The notes under the pieces are model-generated. The model was not told where the DNA came from and did not search any database. It saw nothing but the letters and a program-made list of their open reading frames with translations. A program made the position numbers and the translations under genes. Positions 1 to 9,868 of a stretch of 30,393 bases of DNA are shown here, one piece after another; the first letter of the stretch is position 1, and each line of letters opens with the position of its first letter. The stretch is from assembly GCA_020650975.1 (NCBI GenBank), contig JAIPMN010001628.1:1-30393 (forward strand), read 5' to 3'. This DNA comes from Apostichopus californicus (lineage: Eukaryota > Echinodermata > Holothuroidea > Aspidochirotida > Stichopodidae).

Positions 1-25
1 ATATATACAACAGTGTTTTTTCTAG

Positions 26-184
26 GGTCTGAAGAAAATGAGGACTCGATTTTCCCCAAACATTTGCTTGAAACCACACGGAAGGTATTCATATCAAAAC
101 ATTACAAAGAAGTGACGGAGGGTGATTGCAATGAAATCAATATTGGAGAGAACGTATTAAGATGTCATGTCTTGTTATATCAAG
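26..184 (+). CDS. possible extra exon, unrecognised
   Basis: The frame is open for 53 codons between a good acceptor (TTTTTTCTAG ending at 25) and a plausible donor (GTATAA at 185). Both junctions would be phase 1, matching the phase at which the HAO exon at 309 begins. The encoded residues (for example HLLETTRKVF, HYKEVTEGD) do not match the conserved HAO segment expected before AARAGT. It may therefore be a skippable cassette, an exon of something else, or chance. Confidence 0.2.
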
Positions 185-308
185 GTATAATTTAACTCAG
201 ATAGGCTACATATCAAATGGAGTCTAGATAAATTGCATTTGTTCTGAATACATTATTGTATCAATTTTGTTCTTTTTCTTTTTCTTTTTTTGGCCTCTAA
301 CTGAGCAG
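185..308 (+). other. short intronic stretch before HAO exon a
   Basis: AT-rich, with a T/C-rich tract (270-292) that serves as the polypyrimidine tract for the acceptor at 306-308. Nothing else was seen. Confidence 0.5.
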
Positions 309-579
309 CGGCAGCAAGAGCAGGCACCGTGAAAATATTAACTTCTGTCGGAGACTTGCCTATTGAAGATTTTGCTGCAATGGTACCTAAAGATGGTCAT
401 TATTGGGCACAAACTTATCTATTTAAAGACAGACGAAATACATTACACATTGTCAGAAACGCTGAGAGGCTCGGGTTCAAGGCTATCGTGGTCACGGTTG
501 ATTCTCCAGTAGAACACAAGGCATCTGGTGCAAATCTGGACGTAAAAGACGGTTTAAAGAATTTTCATCTCAAGACACC
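309..579 (+). CDS. HAO1: HAO exon a (first seen in window)
   Basis: The acceptor is CAG at 306-308 after a T-rich tract; the donor GTAAGA starts at 580. The exon enters with two bases of a split codon and leaves with two. It encodes the [15 protein letters not shown] segment, then QTYLFKDRR, and the [10 protein letters not shown] strand with the FMN/substrate Thr and Asp. The loop that follows (residues VEHKASG) is unlike the usual LGxRxxDxRN. Confidence 0.9.
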
Positions 580-3500
580 GTAAGAATATCGTCATGTTTT
601 CCCTTGCTGACTGATTCAGATGTTTCAAAATGATTTTATATGATTTAAATGGATCGCCACCAAATTAAGCCTAGATTGCTAACTTTCTTTGCTCTGTTAC
701 ATTGTTTATTAATATCCCAGGCAGTTTTCCATTCTTCAGTTACTGAACCCTTTCTCTGCCGTCCTCCCAGGTGGAACACTAAATTCTATGGAGACATGTG
801 TTTCAGCTCTGCCGCTCCCGAAGGCTGGAACAATTGCCAACAAACATCCGTAGAACACCTAATCTTAATCGTTTTAAGACAGATTTGAAGACGTACCTTT
901 TTAGCTGTTTTTACACTGTCATTATACTTCTTAGGCCTGGTTTAACTGTTTATGTTTCTCTTTACTTATTATTTATTGTACAGCACTTCGAGATTTCTGG
1001 GAGGGGCTATATCAGTATTACGTATTATTATTATTATTATGAATGCAACTTCATATTATTTAAATATTACCCTTAAACCTTAAAAGTTCAACATTTCAAT
1101 AGTCCTTATATTCTGCAAATCATGAACAAATATATGTAATAGAATTATCCGCGACGGCGTCATACCTTCCTATTAGAAGCATGCTGTATCTGTTCCAGAA
1201 ACACGGAATCCCACTTCCGTGAATGAATTTTGACCAATTTACCTTAGTTTTATCGGTTTTAAGTTTACTCCTTTACAAAATGCAAGCCATTACTTCACCT
1301 GGTGATGAGAACAATTGTGGCTTACAACAATCCTGTCTCCTGTGTAGACGCAATACATTAACTTGTTCATAATATTGTCTCGGGTCTAAACAGAGGAAAG
1401 ACAACAGTGTCTTAAGCATATGTTACTGGACTTTTCAAGTCTTTTTATTAAGACCAATACAAAACCTTTGTGCTTTTATTGACGAAGCATGGCTTCGTCA
1501 CTCGCTGACAAGTACCTCCCAAGGCTGGACAAGGCTAACGAGACTTACATTATTCAATAGTTTTAAGAAAACTCCTTTTAGAAACTCATTTATGTACAGA
1601 GCTACTCTTTCCTCCAATTTTTGAGTATTAGAGCTTTTCTTTATAATCTTTCTTCTCATTCTGGCATTGTTGGTGTCGATTATAATCGTAACCAAGGCAG
1701 TCATGATGGCGTCGCCAGAGATCAACAACTGAAAATCTGGTAAACACAATATCTCATGATAGGAAGTATGAATACTTTTTATACTTATCATATTTAGTAG
1801 AAGACCTGTATTGTTTTTGGTGGAGGTCAATGTATTACTCAATCATCTTTCCCTTCCAGTGCTGCCAATGTCAGATACATCGGTGGTAAGAAGAGAGACT
1901 TTGCAGAGAAGTATTCAATACCTGAACTTTGGCAATCAGATCAACTGGCCCATAAAGAATCATTTTGTTTCGGAGATTGGGATGAATTAGCCTGGTTGAA
2001 AAGCGAGACTAAGTTACCGATTGTTCTGAAAGGAGTACTAACAGGTACGAATCTTGTAAAATATGACTAAATTGATTTATCCTATCAGATCAACTGATCA
2101 ATCAGATCAACTGGCCCATAAAGAAGCATTTTGTTTCGGAGATTGGGATGAATTAGCATGGTCAAAATCAAGACTTAAGTTACCCACAATTCTTTAAGGA
2201 GTACTTATATATAAATGCATTCTCCCACTGATTCCGACATTATGATTTAATAAATGAGTAGATGATATATATGTTGTAGCCCTTTTTGAGAAATAACCCT
2301 TTAAATATGTAATGCTCATTAAGTAAAGTTGCTGACTCTCCAGTAAAACAGTACTATGGCATTACGTAACATGTTTACGATACATCACATATTTTAAAGA
2401 ACTACTGTAGTATCATTGCATGTCATGGCTGCTCTGTTCCTTTCATGAAGATTAAATAATATATTTTGATTTCATTATTACAATTTATGAAACAATATAT
2501 TGACAACATTACAAATTAGGCCTGCGTCATTATTGTAACCCCAGGAGCATTCATGATATTTCATGTACTTGAAAACTGAATATCATGTAAACCGGAATAG
2601 CTATACAATATTGATAATAACTTCTACATGAAGTCATCCTTTAAAAACAAGAAGGAGACTCCTTCTTGAACCGTTTAGGTTTATTAAACCTAATGGTGAA
2701 GAGAAAACTGACTGAGATATACTTTGAACATGCAACAAGTTTTATACATTGACATGCAGCTATTCCCACTGTATCTTGGGTCTGATGAAGTTATATACAT
2801 TGACATGAAGCTATTCCCACTGTATCTTGGGTCTGATGAAGTTATGTACATTGACATGCAGCTATTCCCACTGTATCTTGGGTGTGATGAAGTTATGTAC
2901 ATTGACATGCAGCTTTTCCCACTGTATCTTGGGTCTGATGAAGTTATGAACATTGACATGCAGCTTTTCCCACTGTATCTTGGGTCTGATGAAGTTATGA
3001 ACATTGACATGCAGCTACAGTATTCCCACTGTATCTTGGGTCTGATGAAGTTATGTACATTGACATGCAGCTATTCCCACTGTATCTTGGGTCTGATGAA
3101 GTTATGTACATTGACATGCAGCTATTCCCACTGTATCTTAGGTCTGGTGAAGTTATGTACATTGACATGCAGCTATTCCCACTGTATCTGAGATATACTT
3201 GGAACATGCAACATATTATGTACATTGACATGCAGCTATTCCCACTGTATCTTAGGTCTGATGTCGATATGTTAAGTCTATCTTTATTTTCTGTCTTTCT
3301 TATCAGCTGATTCTGCACGCAAGGCAGCAGCTTTCGGTGTTGCTGCTATTCTTGTTTCTGCTCACGGAGGACGACAGTTAGATGGATCTCCTGCACCAGT
3401 AAGGTTCATACATTTATCATAAGCATACATTTAGAAGCTTTAATCGATCGAGGAATAAACTTTGTACCAAACACTCGATTAGTCTAGGCAGCAGGATGTC

Positions 3501-6013
3501 TTAACCACACAAACATAACCATAGTCTAGTAACTACTGCAACGTTCCTTTGAAGTTTGAAGTGGTGTTCTCTTACCCATCTCCAATCAATTCATGCACTC
3601 CAATCTACTAAGCCCATATTTTAACACTGCTCACTCTGAAAGCTTACAACTATATATCTTCAGTGTAAATTCCATCGCTAGAATCTCTTTCATTTCTGAA
3701 GTTCATTGAGGCTCGAAGTAAATTCTTAATAAACACTGCATCCTGTTAAATACAGGTCTTTCTTATGAGTGCCTTTGCTTTCACAGGTTCTCAACCAAAT
3801 GTGTTTGCATAGAGAAAGATTCACCGATTCACCAGATGTCGGAATAAGCCACTATGTCTCATATGCGCGAACAATTTCCTTGATAATTATCACCCATTCC
3901 ATCATTTAATAAGGGACGTATTCATACTTTACTCAGCTCGAGGCATTGCCAGAAATCGTTGATGCCCTGAAGGACACAAAGGTGGAAGTGTATATGGACG
4001 GAGGGATTCGGACCGGAAATGACGTTGTGAAAGCACTGGCTCTTGGTGCAAGAGCCGTTTTCATTGGACGTCCTGCCTTATACGGTTTAGCGGTCAATGT
4101 AAGTAGGAGCAAGAGTCAATTCATAAGTCATAATGTTGATGCATACATTGACAAGGCAAATATAATCAGGCTGATACAAAGATGCAGTTATATTTTCTTG
4201 CAATTTTGCAAATATTGGACCAATGGCGTTTGCTCATTGCAATCGTGTTTATAATGTTGTTTTAGTCTTCTCTGAGTTGTATGAGCAATTAAATTTAAGA
4301 TTAAAAGTATTGCAAAATAGTTAATAATTATCGAAATTCATGGTTCAATATCCGTTTCAGATTATTTTTTCTCTAAAGCATTTTCTTAAGGAGAGTATTA
4401 ATTTTTAAAGTTATCACTAGACACAGGTATTAAGAAAAAGCAATATTAAATAATTGTAATAATTGTAATAATTGTTTTAAGATTTATTTGACAAGTATAT
4501 ATCACCTTCTCTGAAAGTTTGAATTTCTAAGCTGACGTATCAGCGTTATTATATAGTCACTCTAGTCTGATGATAATCAACTCTTCGTTGAATAATTTGT
4601 TTAGTTAGTTAGAGTGTAATTAAACAAATATATAAAACTATGCACAAACGAGTAAATTGGCAGTTGAACAGCTTAAATTATTGCATTATTGCAATTATTG
4701 AAGATATCGAATTCGTTATAATTATAGACAAAACTGATCTCCTGATTTTTCTTCAACACCGTGAATTGTGGTACCAATGCTTGGCATCCATCGGAACCTA
4801 TGTAGTCAAGTTGGCGTGTGTGTGTGTGTGTGTGTGTGAAGAACCAAATGTTTCATAGTTTTCATCCTTGACATATTAGGTTTGTCACACTACATTCATA
4901 CAATCAGCCATGTTGTTTTTGTGTGTGCATATCATGAATATGAATCAATAACATGAACTTCTTCATCGAATATCGCTAAAATAGTATTAGCTACATACAT
5001 ACATGTACTTGGATAATACAATATATAAGTAAAGTAGATAGAAAAAGTACATTCTTATGAGATCATAAAATTAGACATCATTAATATCCATGCATGTATC
5101 TGTTTTTATACGATGTCACTAAAAAGACTTTGTCAACATGATAAGGGATTCCTGGTACAGAACCTTCCTTCATGTGTTGCCGCATTAGTCAAATAATAAT
5201 AATCCCTCTTTTGGTGTGCATAAGTTCATGAATATTTACCATGTACGGCTTTATTACCACTGTATGAATTTGTTTGGGCATCGGAACCACGAAACGTGTT
5301 TGTTTTCTGGTTAATTTTCATTAGGGAGAGGATGGTGTATATCAAGTACTCAAGATCTTAGAGAAAGAGTTGACAACTTGTATGTCTTTATGCGGTAAGT
5401 CCCTTTTTAATAATTGATAGATTTCAATATGTTATCGTCATTTTTCTTATAGCATGTCGTGCTACAAATACAACGGAAGTTAAAGTGACTACTTATACGT
5501 GATTCAACATATTCCGGTGTTTTGATAGTGACTGAAGTTAACATATAAATCTAAACGTTGACTATGACCTTATGACTGAACATTTGCAGTATTTCGATCC
5601 CACTTACAGCTTAAATTATACCATGTTTATAGAACAAGCATGATAATAATAATAATATATAACACAACTTCAGAAAGCTTTTTTTTAAGGTTCCTCTTAC
5701 TAACGCGGGGTCAACAGCAAGGTGTAATAGTTTACCACGCCTTTACCCCCTCCACCAACACACCCTCACCTACACGGCAGTTTGCCTTAAAGTCCCTTGG
5801 GCCAAACCCTCTCCTATGAAACCCTGGATCTAATGACTGTGGGACAAATCTGTTGCATTATGCCGATAGTTTCATCATCATTTTTAGAAACTCTTAATCC
5901 GTTCATTATTGAACACTGATTTATTCTTGTTTCCTCATTCAGGTTGTTCATCGTTGCAAGAATTAGACCGATCGCTTGTTAAGCATGAATCTGAATTTCA
6001 CTCAAAACTGTGA
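309..6013 (+). CDS. HAO1: 2-hydroxyacid (glycolate) oxidase, HAO1-like, 3' part, six exons
   Basis: FMN-dependent alpha-hydroxyacid oxidase, which oxidises glycolate or longer 2-hydroxyacids to 2-oxoacids with release of H2O2 in peroxisomes. The exons are 309-579, 1860-2044, 3307-3398, 3937-4098, 5325-5394 and 5943-6013. Phases agree at every junction, giving about 283 codons, or roughly residue 85 to the end of a family protein of about 370. Family residues visible: the QxY and KDR of the FMN/substrate site (QTYLFKDR), TVD, the Lys of LKGVLTG, the catalytic His and Arg of [15 protein letters not shown], and GRPALYG. The protein ends in Ser-Lys-Leu, a classical type 1 peroxisomal signal. The N-terminal exons must lie left of the window. 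Oddities: the usual Asn before the catalytic His is Ala, and the loop after TVD lacks the usual LGxR. The HAO family is secure; HAO1 against HAO2/HAO3, and the substrate, are not. Confidence 0.93.
730..1045 (+). mobile_element. decayed 3' end of a non-LTR retrotransposon (reverse transcriptase C-terminus)
   Basis: This intronic piece translates in one frame as a segment ending [15 protein letters not shown]. After a frameshift near 825-830 it continues in the next frame as [12 protein letters not shown], then [11 protein letters not shown]. That succession (YGDxxFSxxAPxxWNxLPxxIR, then FKxxLKTYLF) is the usual tail of ORF2 in CR1/L2/Jockey-like LINEs. It is followed by a short 3' region ending in an ATT microsatellite (1022-1041), a common 3' end for such elements. 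The frameshift and truncation make it inactive. The clade is uncertain. Confidence 0.72.
1046..1859 (+). other. HAO intron remainder, no gene recognised
   Basis: AT-rich intron sequence. It holds a perfect 8-bp stem with a 3-base loop at 1481-1499. A 114-codon open frame on the minus strand (1842 to 1498) has no recognisable motif or splice context and looks like chance. Confidence 0.5.
1481..1499. repeat. short perfect hairpin GACGAAGC/GCTTCGTC
   Basis: GACGAAGC at 1481-1488 and GCTTCGTC at 1492-1499 are exact reverse complements around a 3-base loop. It lies in an intron and no function can be assigned. Confidence 0.5.
1860..2044 (+). CDS. HAO1: HAO exon b
   Basis: The acceptor is TTCCAG ending at 1859 and the donor GTACGA starts at 2045. 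The first base completes the Pro codon left by the previous exon. The exon codes for the variable loop and helix ([11 protein letters not shown]) and for [11 protein letters not shown], whose Lys contacts FMN in the family. A decayed copy of its second half lies about 60 bp downstream. Confidence 0.92.
2099..2207 (+). pseudogene. decayed tandem copy of the second half of HAO exon b, with stop
   Basis: The sequence repeats the exon part at about 1933-2042. The first 60 bases or so are nearly identical, the rest is more diverged, and there is no indel through the aligned codons. It reads [19 protein letters not shown] and then, after further substitutions, reaches TAA at 2195-2197 where the real exon has AAA (Lys). 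A possible acceptor (CCTATCAG ending at 2088) would join HAO exon a to this copy in frame, so a poison exon is conceivable. No clear donor follows. A dead partial duplication is the simplest reading. Confidence 0.88.
2208..2741 (+). other. HAO intron, no feature seen
   Basis: AT-rich sequence with no open frame or recognisable element. The last 30 bp (GATATACTTTGAACATGCAA at 2716-2735) recur near 3190 inside the minisatellite. Confidence 0.5.
2742..3263. repeat. 51-bp minisatellite in HAO intron, about 10 copies
   Basis: The unit begins TACATTGACATGCAGCTATT and runs through CCCACTGTATCTTGGGTCTG to ATGAAGTTATG, 51 bp in all. Copies start at about 2744, 2795, 2846, 2897, 2948 and 2999, then one with a short insertion, then about 3053, 3104 and 3155, and a last one near 3217. 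Because 51 is a multiple of three, long open frames appear on both strands; these are artefacts of the repeat. The array ends about 43 bp before the exon at 3307. Confidence 0.95.
3307..3398 (+). CDS. HAO1: HAO exon c (catalytic His)
   Basis: The acceptor is TATCAG ending at 3306 and the donor GTAAGG starts at 3399. The exon encodes [17 protein letters not shown] and then [13 protein letters not shown]. The His is the active-site base of the family and the Arg binds the substrate carboxylate. Most family members have Asn where this protein has the Ala before the His. Confidence 0.92.
3399..3936 (+). other. HAO intron, no feature seen
   Basis: A 538-bp intron with no open frame or repeat of note. 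A moderate pyrimidine tract precedes the acceptor. Confidence 0.6.
3937..4098 (+). CDS. HAO1: HAO exon d (FMN phosphate site)
   Basis: Acceptor CAG at 3934-3936, donor GTAAGT at 4099, phase 0 at both ends. The exon encodes [11 protein letters not shown], then [15 protein letters not shown], then [20 protein letters not shown] and the GRP motif bind the FMN phosphate in this family. Confidence 0.94.
4099..5324 (+). other. HAO intron with a GT microsatellite
   Basis: AT-rich intron. The only structure seen is a (GT)n run of about 12 units at 4815-4838. Confidence 0.6.
4815..4838. repeat. (GT)n microsatellite
   Basis: An uninterrupted GT dinucleotide run of about 24 bp within a HAO intron. Confidence 0.9.
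5325..5394 (+). CDS. HAO1: HAO exon e
   Basis: Acceptor TTAG at 5321-5324, donor GTAAGT at 5395. The exon encodes [16 protein letters not shown] and continues to a split Gly codon. It matches the C-terminal helix (GExGVxxVLxIL) of the oxidase. Confidence 0.9.
5395..5942 (+). other. HAO last intron, no feature seen
   Basis: A 548-bp intron. It has a C-rich patch at 5736-5775 and an AAT-rich patch near 5645; otherwise nothing was seen. Confidence 0.6.
5943..6013 (+). CDS. HAO1: HAO last exon with peroxisomal SKL end
   Basis: Acceptor CAG at 5940-5942; stop TGA at 6011-6013. The exon encodes [14 protein letters not shown] and ends FHSKL. The Ser-Lys-Leu end is a textbook PTS1, so the enzyme is predicted to be imported into peroxisomes by PEX5. 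Confidence 0.9.
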
Positions 6014-6361
6014 TGACATTATGAACCACATCGCTCATGTCATATCTGACATTCCTTCTACAAATATACACCTGAGATGTTAACTTTGAAATAATTCCAA
6101 AGGCGGAAAATAGTTAAAATAGGAAAATGCTATGGTTCGGTGGAGGTGTTTGGAGATGCACCACCAAGTTGAATTTGTCAACAGATGTGTCGAGAATGCG
6201 AACAAATTTTGAGTAGTACAGTGACATTTGTGCCTAGAATTCATGGTTGTGGGCAACTTTATGAGACTGCACCGATAAAGTTTTATAAATGACAAGTGTG
6301 TAACCGGACTTACAGATTATACAGACATGTTCACCCGTCTATATTCGATAGCAAATGCTTA

Positions 6362-6367
6362 ATTAAA
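6362..6367 (+). terminator. possible HAO polyadenylation signal (ATTAAA)
   Basis: ATTAAA lies about 350 bp after the HAO stop and is the first signal-like hexamer I noticed. No transcript evidence is available, so this is a weak call. Confidence 0.25.
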
Positions 6368-7988
6368 ACATAAACAAATAATTTTTGGAACCATTTGCGC
6401 GCCCCTTGGAGGGCAACTATTTTATGAGTATCTGTAGTTTCATCTTTAACCCTGTGGAACTTGGCATAGCCTGCGCTGACTGTTCAATAAGTGATTAGTG
6501 ACAGGTACCATATTACTGTTGGTCTTAACTATTTTCATAGCCTCTCTGGCTATGATATGTTATGATAGTTTACCTAATGATATGATAATGTCATAAATGT
6601 TATTAACATGTCAACAAGAAACGGGTAAGAGAAGTTGCTTCCATTTCTCCCTCCTTGGCTCAGTAGTGCCTTGGCTTATTCCGTGTGATATGAATTATTC
6701 ATAAGTTAAATCCAAGCAGAAAGGTTATTTAATATTAATCTTATATTAGAAATGTGCTTTCCTGTGCGATAATTCTTCAGCACATTTAGAAAGCAAACAC
6801 TCTATAGTTTTCCCTACAGGTTATATCTAGTATTTCTTTAAGTGATTTGATTTGTTGCTTCCTCATTTTCTAGGTCTCTCTCTCTCTATCAGTGGTTGAA
6901 GCAGCAATTCCTCATATTTTTAATATCACCTATTGTCATATAAACTGCCGTAACAATTCTTGATTGATCTTGTGCCCCCATTATGTGCCAAGGACTCAAC
7001 TATAGGAAACCATCAATTGTGGGGTAATCTATGTAATATATTGTCAGAAAAAAGATATTGTTTGAAACAGGACGAAACTATAGAAATGCTCTGAGTCGAC
7101 TATAATTAATCATTTTGTTGAGAAATGTTGATTTCACGAGATTCATTCGATGATCAATTGATCTTTTGTTGCAAACTTTGAATTGACGACATAATAATAA
7201 TAATAATAAGAAATGAAGTGATTTTTCAAACTTGCTGTAAATTGTTAAACTGATGCCTTTTTGATGTGAGCGTCATTTCAGCAATTTCTTGCAAATTTTG
7301 GAATTGACAAGATTTATTATTACCAGCTTTCAATTTATCAGTTTACTACAAATTGTTCAAATGATGACATTGTGATGTGACCATGCGTAACTTCTGAATT
7401 GGATGCAATTGTTAATTTGATGACATTTTTAATTTTGCAGCACAATGTTGAATTCAATGCTTATTGTCAATTTGTTGCAACTCATAATGTAGATGATGAA
7501 ACAATATATATATTTTTTTAATTGCCACTATACTTACAACAAGACCTAACCATGTGACCGTCATGGCAAGTGACCTTAAGGTTTCCATATGAAAACTCTC
7601 CAAATAAAGTTATTTCTAGTCGACAAAAACGAAGCCTATATTAGCTTTATTCAGTACTGCTATCTGTTTTATTTATCTTGCATGAGGAAGATGCGTTCCA
7701 GTAATATTGCGTAAAAACATGCAGCTAGTTTCTTTATTCTTCACACAATTTTAGCCTCTGAAATTGACTTTGAAACTATAACAGAAGATTGCTCAGTCCA
7801 GGCGTCATATGATCGATATTTTGCGATTCTATGGATTGCTGAGCAAAGTGCAGGTTACAACCATGTTTGAAAGACACAGGATTAAGACGTAATTCTAGTG
7901 GTAGGATTGTGAATCTATATCAAATTGGAGACTTGTAAAAGACTAAGCTTAGCCGGGGTAAGTGATAATATTGAAATCATTTTGAAAT

Positions 7989-8013
7989 GGGGGAGACCGG
8001 GGTGGGGGGAGGG
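7989..8013 (+). other. G-rich tract with quadruplex potential
   Basis: Four or more G runs of at least three lie within 25 bases (GGGGG, GGGG, GGGGGG, GGG), with short loops. Intergenic; function unknown. Confidence 0.5.
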
Positions 8014-8725
8014 ACTGGTTGTAGCACTTTGTATGATTAGGTTATAGATAGAAATTCTTTCGAAATAAGTGAACAAGTTCGTTCATACCGAACTAAACAT
8101 AGATGTGTCCTACATGAGTATGGGTAGATGCATGACTGCAGTTCAAAGATCACAGATTAATACCCTGAACAATTCGAGTGTAGTTACTATCAACACAGAT
8201 ATTGAGTCAAGTTGTGACAGGGCATCGGGCAAGTTGTAACACCGTTTCTTTCTAAAAAAAACATCGAATATGGCTGAACCAAAGTAGTCATAAAATTTAA
8301 GTTTGATACCCCAACACATGCAAAATAATTTCTCCTTTCAAAAAGCAATAAATGTGAGTGTACCATGTACAAAGAGAACGTGCCAACTTGTCCTATTTTA
8401 ACGGAAGAACACTGACATTATTTCGAGAAAATATTGAAAAGTTCAACAAAGAATGAAAAAAAAAACACTTTTAAATATTTTTAAACATTGTCAAGTTTGC
8501 AAAATGTCATATAGCTCAGTTTAGCTCAGTGTAATATTTCTTATAAAAATTTGATATTATATGATCACATTCGGAAACATCAAATTGTTCAGAGTCCAAC
8601 AGCTCACAGTTGTATATGTATATTACATGCCAACATATTACGATTAGAACCCCTGTGACAAATCTTACGCGATATATGGGTGGCAGCAGAGACCTTCATA
8701 AAGAGAGCTCGGCCAACTGCGTAAC

Positions 8726-9350
8726 GATTTCTGATTGGTCGAGAGATTTCAGCGCTCACTGGCCACCACCATAAACGGCTCTGTACAGGTAGGATATATA
8801 CCAACGTCATTACCTTGCGGAAAACATTTCATACTGAAGTTTGGATTTCATGGCATACTGTTTAACCCCACTGAAAACCATTTTTCAAGTAATGTTAGCG
8901 TTTTACGAACCTTGTTTGTTTTTATTGGAGATCAAGAAACATCTGGAGTCAACAGGCCAAAGCAGTAAAAACCTTCTACCTACCTTACGGTATATCGTGA
9001 ATGACAGACCCCTTTATGACAGCTTCATTTGACGTCAACTGACTCAAATGTGAAAAACGTTGTGACCACTATACCTAAGGAAATGTAAGGCTTCTGATTT
9101 TGCATCCAAAATCCTCCTTTTGTGCTTGTAACCGGGAAAGCCAATCACTCGGAAATATTTCAGACCTATTGCTGCACCTCATACAACGCATCACGGCATA
9201 TTCTCAAGTTTTGAAACATTTATTAAAAATATCAAAGTTCTTACTTAGCAGCCGACAAAGTTCGTGTGCAAAGTCAATGTTTATTATAATCCAGATAAGT
9301 TAGAAAGCGGCGGCCAGTGAGCGCTGAAATCTCTCGATCAATCAAAAATC
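8726..9350. mobile_element. inverted-repeat-bounded segment, possible MITE
   Basis: The 43 bp at 8726-8768 are matched by the reverse complement of 9308-9350 with about four mismatches. A 26-bp core is perfect (8739-8764 against 9312-9337; it begins TCGAGAGATTTCAGCGCTCA). The 540-bp interior codes for nothing I recognise. No clear target-site duplication flanks the arms, so the element type is open and the true termini may differ. Confidence 0.5.
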
Positions 9351-9685
9351 ACCCACAGAAATCATCAAGCATCTTGAGCTATTTTTGTTGCATATGCATT
9401 AGCATGACAACGGAAGCGTAGAAAGGACATGTAATCGGTTTGTAGTCGTCTTGTCGGTTTCCTACGTCGGTAACACGACAAATATCATTTTTCTTTGTCC
9501 TGTTGTCGAGTAATTGTTAGTCTGTAACACTAAAATTTTGTCGAGATAATAATGATATTCTAACACGGTATATCGACATCTTGCATGTCTTTTTAAAGCT
9601 TCCGTAAGTTTACCTTTTTCGGCGAATTGTACTTTGTAATTGCTTCTTCAAACTGTAAAACTGTACCTAGGCTAAAATGTTCAAT

Positions 9686-9694
9686 TTCCTGGAA
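9686..9694 (+). promoter_or_regulatory. STAT-type palindrome TTCCTGGAA
   Basis: An exact match to the TTCCNGGAA form of the STAT/GAS consensus, 84 bp before the receptor ATG. It may be promoter or 5' UTR. A 9-bp site can occur by chance. Confidence 0.35.
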
Positions 9695-9702
9695 AGCGCG
9701 AC

Positions 9703-9712
9703 ATTGCGCAAT
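9703..9712 (+). promoter_or_regulatory. C/EBP-type palindrome ATTGCGCAAT
   Basis: A perfect 10-bp palindrome identical to the optimal C/EBP dimer site, 9 bp after the STAT-like site and 66 bp before the ATG. The binding role is inferred. Confidence 0.4.
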
Positions 9713-9777
9713 GAATGCGGCACGTCCTTAACACGGAAACCGAAAGCCATTTAATTAATAAGATCTTGATAAATATA

Positions 9778-9868
9778 ATGCTTTGGAAAAGCTTAGGAAA
9801 CATTCCCTTTACACACATTGAAATATTCGTCTCATTTTCAATTTGTTGTATCTTACATGTCACTTCAG
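9778..9868 (+). CDS. SRCR receptor exon 1: start codon and signal peptide
   Basis: ATG at 9778. The peptide begins MLWKSLGNIPFTHIE, and the hydrophobic core IFVSFSICCILHV is followed by TSG, a good secretion signal. The donor GTAAGT starts at 9869, phase 1, which fits the SRCR exon at 12925. The upstream in-frame ATG at 9715 would only add residues before the hydrophobic core, so 9778 is preferred. Confidence 0.78.

Larger units (their letters stand above)
6014..8725. other. intergenic region, HAO 3' flank
   Basis: No recognisable gene on either strand. A weakly repetitive stretch with many TGTCAATTTGTTGCAA-like words runs from about 7090 to 7500. A G-rich patch is at 7989-8013, and AATAAA at about 7601 could be a distal polyadenylation signal. 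Open frames here are short and featureless. Confidence 0.5.
9351..9777 (+). promoter_or_regulatory. 5' flank of the SRCR receptor gene
   Basis: About 430 bp upstream of the receptor start codon. I see no convincing TATA box. It contains the STAT-like and C/EBP-like sites listed separately. The transcription start cannot be placed from sequence alone. Confidence 0.4.

Noticed and set aside
1498..1842. 114-codon minus-strand open frame
   Set aside because: No recognisable motif, and it sits inside a HAO intron; most likely chance.
2690..3318. Repeat proteins on both strands at the 51-bp array
   Set aside because: A stop-free unit whose length is a multiple of three gives such frames automatically; the array lies in a HAO intron.
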